DNA of 64,000 bases from Spirogloea muscicola. Its lineage: Eukaryota > Streptophyta > Zygnematophyceae > Spirogloeales > Spirogloeaceae. Position 1 is the first letter of the stretch, and each line of letters begins with the position of its first letter. Shown piece by piece: positions 56,301 to 64,000 of this stretch. Location: NCBI GenBank assembly GCA_009602725.1, contig WELB01000079.1, positions 431,451 through 495,450 of the forward strand. The letters run 5' to 3'. Made by a program: the position numbers and the translations under genes. Under the pieces are notes generated by a model. The model was not told where the DNA came from. It ran no database searches and saw nothing but the letters and a program-made list of their open reading frames with translations.

Positions 56301-57982
56301 ATAGGCCATCGTGTGTATCCTGACGAAATAGCAATTTGCAAACACTCGTTTGTGCTGAAGTACATGCCTAGGCGGCGGCTGTTGGCTACTGGAACCTGTG
56401 AAAGCAGACTGTTGGCGATCTGAAAGGCAGCTTGCAAAGACTTGCTGCTGGCTCCGGTGCAAAGTTTTGGCGTGCTGGACTCGTCACGGTGCAAGTAGGT
56501 GACAAGACAGTCTCTATGAGTGAAGGTATCCATAGCATTTCTGCCCATGTATCTCTTGTTCCTAACACAACCTGGCCTCAAGCCCTACCTTGATCGAACT
56601 TTGGCAAGCCTAAATGCATAGCCAGTTGCATGAGTGCCAGGTGTTAGGCTTTCCCCATAACTTACACAAATAGTATCTAAAAGATAGCATCAGAAAAAGT
56701 AAGACAACCTGGAATGCTGACAATTCAGTGGTGTGCTGTCTTTACTCCATCCGTACTTTGGCTTCCATGAAGGATGGCTGTAAATACTGATCAGACCGCG
56801 GCATTGCTGAGCAGGTGTGGTGCAGGATTTCATCTCCACTATGATTATTCCTAGGATTGCTGCAATCAGGCCAATATGTGTAGTGGCAGGACATTCAGAG
56901 GTTGTCACAGTCGAAGGTTGGCACTTGATGCAGACAGATTGGTCACTGGTGGTTAGAGCCAGGGGCCATGATGAGGAGCAACAGTCAACAGACCTGGATG
57001 AACACAGACTACGCACACCATGGCAGAGAAAGTCAGCTCACGTGGAAGACGGAATTGTACAGGAGATGGCAGATTTGAGGCTTGAAACTCAAGAACAAGG
57101 AAATGACGAAGTAGGCTGCATGCAACAGCTGTCCTTCAAGTTCAGTGATTTGCAAGTGGCAGTCTGTGGCCGCGCTTTTGTGGAGGTAAGGACTGTCACT
57201 GCACAAAAACTTGGCATCATCTTGAAGAGAAGGACAGATTTGACCGAATCCAGTGCATAAAGCGAAGCACTTTCTGGCATGTGACACCTTGTCCCCAAAG
57301 GCTTCTTGAACCAGATATAATATACGTCAAGTAGAGATGCAATTGTTGATGACAAGCTGGACAGCAGTAACTTCCTTCTGATGTGCTTCTAGCGCATCTG
57401 CAATCTATGATGCTGCAGATGGAGCACAAAGAGCGGCTGCTCTCAAATACGTTACCGCTGCTTGTGGTCCCTAATCATGCTCTTTGTCTGGAGATTCGTA
57501 CTTTGGAGTCTTCCTTAGGAGCTCGTGAAATGGATACTCGTGAGCTGGGACAGTGCATGGGTTTAAACAGAGGAGGGTGGCACGTTGTCCATGACCTTGG
57601 TTGGGCCTTTCAGGAGCTTTCCAGGCTGCGATCCTCTCGCCGGAAGGCAGTTGCAGAGCCCAAAGGTCAGCCGGCGGCCAAGACGTCAGAAGTACCTGAG
57701 GTCCCGCATCAGATATCTGCAGGCTGCCTGGTCCGTCTGATTGCATTTGCTTCGCGATGTGGATGGCACAACGTCTTGCTGCTATTGCTGGAGCTTGCAG
57801 CTGAGCTAGTAGATTCCGAATTTATGGCCCACTGTCATGCTATCAATGAGCAAGCTAGTGAAGGAAGGGGTGCATCCTCTCCCAAGACCGTCGTCAAAGA
57901 TCAGGACTCGACCAGCTGGTCAGCAGCCAGCTTCTCCTCAAGCCTTCATCTTTCAGTAGCTGATGTCAGGGCAGCAACATGA
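53332..57982 (+). CDS. SBP-box (SPL) transcription factor, large C-terminal-domain type
   Basis: Eight exons: 53332-53661, 53779-54017, 54286-54407, 54743-55710, 56140-56247, 56408-56525, 56815-57185, 57419-57982 (939 aa); all phases match. The SBP DNA-binding domain (about 144-218) is split between exons 2 and 3: [45 protein letters not shown], then the basic [17 protein letters not shown] that serves zinc binding and nuclear import; it binds GTAC-core sites. A ~320-residue Gln/Ser-rich exon follows. The C-terminus has the conserved region of large SPLs: [37 protein letters not shown]…[22 protein letters not shown], and [20 protein letters not shown], which resembles SPL7/CRR1-type copper regulators or the SPL1/12 group. 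The assignment within the family is tentative. The start could be further upstream. Confidence 0.92.
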
Positions 57983-59778
57983 GTGTTTTACTTGCGATAC
58001 GACGATTGCACACTGCCCATGTCTTATCAGATCAACTCCTCGTTGCAGTTTGTGCTACAATAAGTTCAAATACTTTATGCAGCACTACTTGCTAGCCGTT
58101 GTAGTACACCATGAGTTTTTTTGTGATGGAGAGGCCTCAGATGCCTGGCAGTGATGCTCAAGGAGTCTTGTGGACGATGCAAACACATAGCACATGTCAG
58201 CCAAACAATAGGTCTGCTCAGCAAAGACTAGAATAGGAGATTTGCAAGAACCTGCTGACAGCAATACTCTGCTTGCTGGCCAGAGCTGGTGGAGTTGTGG
58301 CGAGTTGCTGTCCTGCTTTCCTCTCAGCTGCTTTCCTCTCAGCCGGCCAAGGGTTGGGGCACATCATTCTTTGAGGTTCTTGACCAGGTGTCACTAAGTC
58401 GACACTGAGTCACATACTTAAGTTAGCCACCGCCTGCAAGTGTGAAGCATCTTAGAGCTGCTTCCACGATGCAGCTCTGTCATGGCCTCACCTGCAATTA
58501 GATGCAGCGAGGTTCAGCAATCATCATCTTTTCTAGGGTGCTACTGAAGCCAGGCATACTTGTTGGCTGACGTGTGTACCTGATCATGTTTTTTCATTTG
58601 CTCCTCTTTGCAGTAGATCAGCACGACTGATCTCCTTGAGGCTTTTTGTGGTGAAGGGCAGAACACGCCATTCTTTATGTTTGAGACACAGTCCCAACCC
58701 GGATCCGAGCAAGCCTGACGCATACAGAGGTGTTGAATATCAAGGCCGTCTCCTGGGGTCAAATATAAGTGCTTATCTGCTCAAGGATGTGCAAGTCTTA
58801 AGCACATGCAGGTGATCACAGTAGTGAATGGAAGTGCACAAAGTTGCTCTTCAGATCGGCCTTCAAAGTGTTTCTGTCACTGCTCCTTGTCAATGTCGAT
58901 GATGTAGGGTTAGGGTTGCGGGATAGAGGGGAGGATAGGAGGGGGGGGTGGGGCGCACCTCTCTGCTGGCCATGCCCAGGCGCACGCGGTCGCATTGCGT
59001 TCTCGCATGTCACCCAGACAATACCCTGACGATCACTGGAGCATCACAGTTCAGAACATGTGCCTAAGGATGGCTACCTGAGTCACTCTTACAGATAGTT
59101 GTCCACGACCAGAACACATGCTTCAAGGCTGGATGGCTGCATGCTTCTAAGATGCACCTCACGTGCGTTAGTATCGCATGGCATAGGGGCTTCTATAACC
59201 TTTGTTACTGGAAGTCTACTCAAGAGTTGCGTCACTGCAGTGGCTGAGTCACGAAGCTGCATCCATCCATGCATACCTGCAGATATGTATACTTAGGAGG
59301 CAAGATATCGAGTGAGCCTGTGAATCCTGCACCCAGCTCCCATCACGACATGCAGGAAACTAGGCGAGGCAGTAAACTTTATTTATTGCACTGTTATGGT
59401 CCTTCAAGTGCTCGTGTTCAAGTCGGTGTACTATGTGACTGAGAATCCAGTCGAAGGCGAGAAACTTTTTGATTGAGAAATGACTCGGGTCACAAGGGTG
59501 TGCAGTGATCAAGTCAGACACAAGGACAGTCATCCAGCAGGGCTACAGATGCACAACATCACTCCAGACAAGGAGCATGCTCAAGATTAGTGCCGCCTCT
59601 TGCAATACAAGTAGGCCTGAAGCACATCATGCGAGAGATACTAGTGAGATCGTGACTAGCAACAGCCAAGCTGCAGGCTCACGCCACTGCTTGACCAGCT
59701 AGTGACTGCAAATGCAACATGCTTGCACATGTTCACTCTGAAGTTTCTTGTGGCCCACTGGTTCGGAATGCCTTGCTC
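57983..59778. other. Intergenic between convergent genes
   Basis: 3' flanks of the SBP gene and the mannanase gene. 58905-58920 has GTAGGGTTAGGGTTG, followed by a G-rich purine tract (58922-58955). No gene or LINE remnant recognised. Confidence 0.45.
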
Positions 59779-62700
59779 TCAAGCAGACAGTCTGGCTGCT
59801 TGATTCTTTATGAGCCTCACTACAGAGGAGTCGGTTGGGTACACTGCGAGTGATGTGTCAGCCATGGCATGGTCCGCAACATTCAGGACCCACAGCAAAC
59901 AGCCAGCATAGAGCTGCCTAGCCCTTGCGGAGGCGTATGCTTGGTTGTATATTGTTGCATAAACCTGCGGACGGCACAGATCAGTACGTGTCTGCTTGGG
60001 CAGGCATGCTGCCCTGACTATGATATTTACATACAGACGAAATAATCGAGGATGTCCATGTCAAGCAGTATGAGGTCCTAGTGCATTCTAACAGGCAATG
60101 CCTGTCCTGATCCTGTTGCTGCAAGAGGATTGATTTTGTGGTCATTAGAGGCGAGGAATACTCTTCAAATGAAGATTCTAACCATCTCACATGATTTACT
60201 AGACCAGCTCAGAGCACAAGTCAGCATGCTGGACAAACGAATGTCAAGGCGCCTTGCTACCTGCTCTCTGCCTGAGCTCGGGTACGAGAATTCGGTCAGT
60301 ATGACGGGCTTCCGAAGGGTTGCAGCGGCTGCCTCATGTGAATCAACCCAACTCGTCAGAAACTCGTTGTCAAGTTTGACACCCTTATTGAGCCTGAGCT
60401 CACAGCACGGTGTACAAGTGTCAGGCACGTCAGTGACAACCATGGCTTGGCTCCTTTGACATGCAAACGGACTTCGGAGGGAGTTTCAGTGCGTGTCATC
60501 CAGCAAGGGGCGATGAGTGAAAGACAACGTTGATAACAACTTATGAAATAACCGTCTACCAAGTAGCTGGTAGCTCAAGGAAGATGGAGAATGCTTTGAT
60601 GCCAGGCTCATTCTTGAGAGCATCGGTTTGCATGTTCTACACCACAATGCATCTTGACACAGCACAGACCAGAGGTGAGGATGTCCGTGGAAAGCTGCAA
60701 AGTCGATCTGGGTGATGCCGTGAAGCTGCACAAAGTCTCCGCCGCAGTTTCGATAGTAGTTGGACGGTGGAGGGTTCTGAGCTGACCACCTTGAGCCTGT
60801 CAATGGGCCAAGGAGCGGAGATACCTCAATTGGAGCACAGATTGGCTTGCAAACAATGAGTTGCAGTCCAACAGCTGTGTCTTCTTCGTCGCACCTGAGC
60901 CAAAGAAGCCCTCTGTACCAACTGTGAGAAGGTGCTTGGAGTCTATGCTCTTCACGAACTTCGCCATAGTGGTAACCCATGGCAAGAGCCATAACCCACA
61001 TCCATCACACCTGAAGCCAGCAGAATGAACTGTAGGTTCTGATGGGATGCATGCCTGCACATCCGTGACCAGACCAGAACTTTTCTAGGAAAGGGACAGG
61101 GCTCCTTGGCCAATACTCCAAGAGGTAGCTTGAAATCGGGATTCGTATCATCAAGCAAGCCTTATAAAGGAGCCAGTTTGTTGCAGGAGCCTTCCTGGAC
61201 TTGCTTGATATACAGTGGTAAGCTGCCCAGCCCATGCACAGGATGTCTGAGATGTCATGAAGGACGACCAAGCTGAGGAATCCGAAGTGTTTTGGGGGTG
61301 TCATATTTGGTGTTGGGATTCTTATTTGCACAACATAACCTACAACAGCAGACTTAGCAGCTAAGCAGTGGGAATTTGCTGAAGCTGTAGCATGCTCTGA
61401 GTGAGGGACGACCAAGCGGAGGAGGACGAAGTGTTTTGGGGATCTCACTCATGGTGTCGAGATTTTGCGCAACGAAATCTACAAAAGCAGCACACTTTGC
61501 AGCAAAGCAGAGGATGTGGCATGTACTGAGACCCGACTTTACCTCGGCTCATTGATGAGTTCCCACCCAAAGATGGTTGGATCGTCCTTGTATTGCAAGC
61601 CTGTATATGTGTTTCTGCGTGTGAGTATCGCCTGCACATATCCTTTGTAGTTCACCTGCGCCCGTTGATCCCGATAGAAGGCATTGCCAAACCCAGTGGA
61701 GCTTGTATCTGGAGACTGGTGCCCCTGTGCCTGGAGGCTCCACACCATATACTGCTTCTTTCCACCGTAGGCATCCCAGTTGTTCACAAGAGGTAGCAGA
61801 AGCCGTATACCATTGTGGCCAGCAGCTTGTACCACGTAGTCCAGAGCCTGCAGCTCGCAACATGATCATGCTCAGGGTCCAACAGCCAATCACTGTTAGT
61901 ACTTACATGAGAATGTTATGACATAGTCAGACTGCATATTGCGTGTCTCCCTTATGTAGGCTTCAAACACCAGCTAAGCTCACAGTCACTCCAAGCTGAG
62001 GCACACACAGCAAGTTGCCGAGCATGAGGGCTATGTCGGGAGTCCTCAGTCAAAGGACTTCTTCAAGAGGTCGATCGACGACAACAACTACGTTGTCTCC
62101 AACGCCTTCAAAGACAACATACACCAAGGAGCTACAAGTGTGGCAGAATGGCACCTTGAAGACATTCTCATCAAAGCGCCCTGGCTTTGTTTGCAGCGCT
62201 TTGAAGCTATTACTGTTTCCATCTGCGAAAGCCCACGTCCGGCAGACATTCATTCCAAGACTCTTTGCCGCCTGAAATATCTCTTCTACCTGCACAAAAT
62301 TGATGAAGCGACAGAGGGGGCATCAAGAGATAGCTGGCAAGAGGTGGGCCAGGTCGGTAGTGCGTAAATTCACCCCTTGTGCCTCGAGTATGCTCAATTT
62401 CTCCTTAATAATGACAATGGATTTGCTTGATGCGCTTGTGTCAGCAGCTACAATATGCTTTGGCAGATGTAAGATTGCTGTGGCACTGCAGGGACGTCTC
62501 GCGCCGTAACATCTGGAGAGGGGCAAGCCCGAGAGGCGTCGGCAGAGCACGAAGGGAGGTATCCTGTATGCTGGCATACCTGATGCTTCTGACCAGGCCG
62601 CGCCGCTGCCTGGAGCAGCCAGAAGGTGTTGAAGCCATTGACATTGAAGCGCCTGCCCCTTGCAACGAGATTGGTGCCCTCGCGCTGCACAAAGGCCGAG

Positions 62701-62804
62701 GAGGCGGGCAAGCTTGCTGCGGCCACGCAGGATGGCATCAAGGACGTGAATGGAAACCCAGAACCAGCGAACAGCACACCAAACAAGACGATTGGGAGCT
62801 GCAT
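59779..62804 (-). CDS. Secreted endo-beta-1,4-mannanase, GH5 (subfamily 7-like)
   Basis: Seven exons in transcript order: 62804-62580, 62289-62155, 61847-61543, 61010-60895, 60796-60670, 60393-60261, 59964-59779 (408 aa); all phases match. It starts with a signal peptide (MQLPIVLFGVLFAGSG…), then FVQREGTNLVARGRRFNVNG. The plant mannanase series follows: SLGMNVCRTWAFADG, LPLVNNWDAYGGKKQYMVWS, DDPTIFGWELINEPR with acid/base Glu about 220, KFVKSIDSKHLLTVGTEGFFG, QIDFAAFHGHPHLW, FLTSWVDSHEAAAATLRKPV and ILTEFS with nucleophile Glu about 337. It hydrolyses internal bonds of wall mannans, outside the plasma membrane. The length is near that of plant MAN proteins. The MALAMGYHYG reading near 61000 is a shadow frame. 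Confidence 0.92.
61253..61510. repeat. Diverged tandem duplication inside mannanase intron 3
   Basis: About 61253-61366 and 61395-61510 share GGACGACCAAGC.GAGGA, CGAAGTGTTTTGGGG, TGGTGT.GAGATT-like and GCAGC.AAGCAG in the same order. It is non-coding, within the 532-bp intron between 61011 and 61542. Confidence 0.65.
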
Positions 62805-63568
62805 TGAGACTCTGTTGCACCGCCGAGATGCTGCTCGAGAGATGGAAGGACTCAATTGTGAATGGAGCAAGCGGCGAGTGCCGAGCTATCGCCAGATTGG
62901 AAGCGTGAGGTAGTCCAAGGAGCGGTCTCAGTGGCGGTATGGCCAATGTGGGTTGTGCAGAGCGCGGTCCGAGCGCAATGCAGGCCCAGGCATGGAGCTG
63001 GAGGGGGACGGAGGTGGTCAACGGGGGCGAGCGCTCGTGGGCGGCTCGGCGAGGGGGCTGCGGGGCAGGAGGAGCGGGCCCGAAGGGGGCCGCCATGGCG
63101 GGGTCGGTGGGCGAGGGGCAAGACGGGGACGGATCGCGGAGCAGCGGGCAGCCCCGGCTCCCGAGGGGTGCGGGGGAAGACGCGGTGGGGCGCTGGCGGG
63201 CGCGCGGAGAGCCGGGGGGCGAGCAGGCTGACGCCATAGTTGCCGGAATGCCGGGCGCCGCACGGGCTGGGGAGGCCGTCACGAAGACTGCGGGCTGCTG
63301 GTATGAGACGAGGGGAGGCCGTCACGACGGTCGTCACGGCGGGAAGCGGGGCGGTTGAGGCGCCCGCCGGGCCGCGGGCGGCTCCGCTGCGCTGGCGGCC
63401 CGGGGAGGGGGGAGCTCCGCACGGCCCGCGGGGCGGGCGGCCACGGCGGCGGCGGGCGGGCGGCGGAAGAATTCGACTCGTGATCGCAGAAGCGCGGCTG
63501 TGAAAGCCAGCCAGGTGCACACTGCCGCGGACCTCTTGCCTGTTGCTTGTTGCCTTTTGTGCTTGCTT
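62805..63568. promoter_or_regulatory. GC-rich promoter of mannanase gene, then LINE tail
   Basis: 62880-63480 is G-rich on the plus strand (CpG-dense) and should hold the mannanase promoter and 5' UTR. 63490-63515 is an inverted copy of the copy B/C-type tail (GGCTGTGAAAGCCAGCC). Confidence 0.45.
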
Positions 63569-63765
63569 TTCTTAGTGCTTTCCCTGGCCCCTTCTCGTCC
63601 TTTGTTCATTCCTTTCTTTTGCTGGCATTCCCCAGCCCCTATCCTCAATGGGCGAGCCCTTTTTCTTTTCGTATTGCTTCCCCTGGCCCCTTCTCGTCCT
63701 TTGTTCGTTCTTCTTTGGGCTGGCTTTTCCCAGCCCCTATCCTCAACGGGCGAGCCCTTCTCTCT
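63569..63765 (+). repeat. Doubled LINE hairpin tail
   Basis: Two ~100-bp units: TTCCC(T/C)TGGCCCCTTCTCGT, CCTTTGTTC(A/G)TTC, then a GGGCTGGCTTTTCCCAGCCC-type hairpin, CCTATCCTCAA(T/C)GGGC and GAGCCCTT. The second unit runs straight into LINE coding sequence at about 63765. Confidence 0.75.
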
Positions 63766-64000
63766 TGGCTGTGGACGTGCATGGGGCTCTCGGATCCCAC
63801 TGGCTCGACCTGTTGGCCAGGCTTGCACGGCGCGCTGTGTCCCGCAGGCGCGGTGAGCCGGCTGACTTCAACGCCGCTGGCTCGTGGGCTCAGGTGTATC
63901 GTATGCGCTTGTCCGTCTCCCTCCAGCGGTCCATGGCCCACGCCTTGCATCTGCGTGCTGGCCGTGCTCTCGCTGCGGCCTCCGGCTTTCGTCAGGGGGA
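63766..64000 (+). mobile_element. LINE C-terminal fragment (copy I), running off the window
   Basis: Open reading: VDVHGALGSHWLDLLARLAR…RRRGEPADFNAAGSWAQVYR, MRLSVSLQRSMAHALHLRAG, RALAAASGFRQG. It matches the C-terminal domain of copies E and 50.3-51.4 kb. It begins abruptly right after a hairpin tail. Confidence 0.75.

Noticed and set aside
58905-58920. Telomere-like TAGGGTTAGGG
   Set aside because: Only about two units, no array. It could equally be a chance telo-box.
60800-61060. 86-codon minus frame starting MQACIPSEP
   Set aside because: Only its middle part is mannanase exon 4. The start and end lie in introns.
1-64000. CRISPR arrays, tRNA and rRNA genes, bacterial operons
   Set aside because: No regularly spaced repeats, no tRNA B-box-like GGTTCGAATCC, no rRNA core sequence; the gene structure is eukaryotic.

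Overview
This is a nuclear window from a eukaryote of the green lineage. Genes carry many short GT-AG introns, and several encode plastid-targeted proteins: a RIQ-like thylakoid protein, a TPM-domain protein, a DUF493 protein and a glutamine synthetase with a transit-peptide-like N-terminus. An RLCK-VII-type receptor-like cytoplasmic kinase, an SBP-box transcription factor, a GH5 mannanase and a GT77-type glycosyltransferase point to a streptophyte alga or a seedless-plant-grade genome. That placement is inference; nothing here fixes the species. First exons and promoters are very GC-rich, while later exons and introns are not.

Eleven protein-coding genes are supported by exon models in which reading frame, splice signals and intron phase agree. 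In order: RIQ-like DUF1118 protein (-, 54-1156); two-RRM hnRNP-like protein (+, 2054-3776); DUF493 protein (+, 5126-6558, one unresolved junction); DUF2062 membrane protein (-, 7114-8592); SDS22/PPP1R7-like LRR protein (-, 11754-13909); bacterial-type GSII glutamine synthetase (+, 16221-20079); TPM-domain plastid protein (-, 20706-22283); TruA-type pseudouridine synthase (+, 22282-24335); RLCK (+, 30046-32290); two-module glycosyltransferase in 16 exons (+, 41829-47132); SBP-box factor (+, 53332-57982). A twelfth, a GH5_7-like endo-beta-mannanase (-, 59779-62804), lies near the right end.

The space between genes is mostly debris of one superfamily of non-LTR retrotransposons. One copy (34336-38292, -) has an intact 1318-residue ORF with a zinc finger, a reverse transcriptase and a C-terminal CCHC plus restriction-like-endonuclease domain, the R2/CRE-type layout. 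Two damaged long copies (25.6-28.9 kb and 39.0-41.3 kb) and at least nine 5'-truncated 3' ends belong to the same superfamily. Their ends share two recurrent short motifs: a GGGCTGG-loop-CCAGCCC hairpin tail and an AATTGGCCTCC...GCGCACC block. The hairpin also forms inverted termini of a ~175-bp element inserted in one fragment, and two LINE 3' ends form a ~0.4-kb-arm palindrome at 50.3-51.4 kb. This LINE/hairpin system is the most novel-looking content of the window.

Other points of interest are a head-to-head gene pair whose best start codons overlap in a single CATG, two probable GC-AG introns, a possible 6-nt microexon, and an 862-bp assembly gap that swallows the 3' part of one LINE copy.
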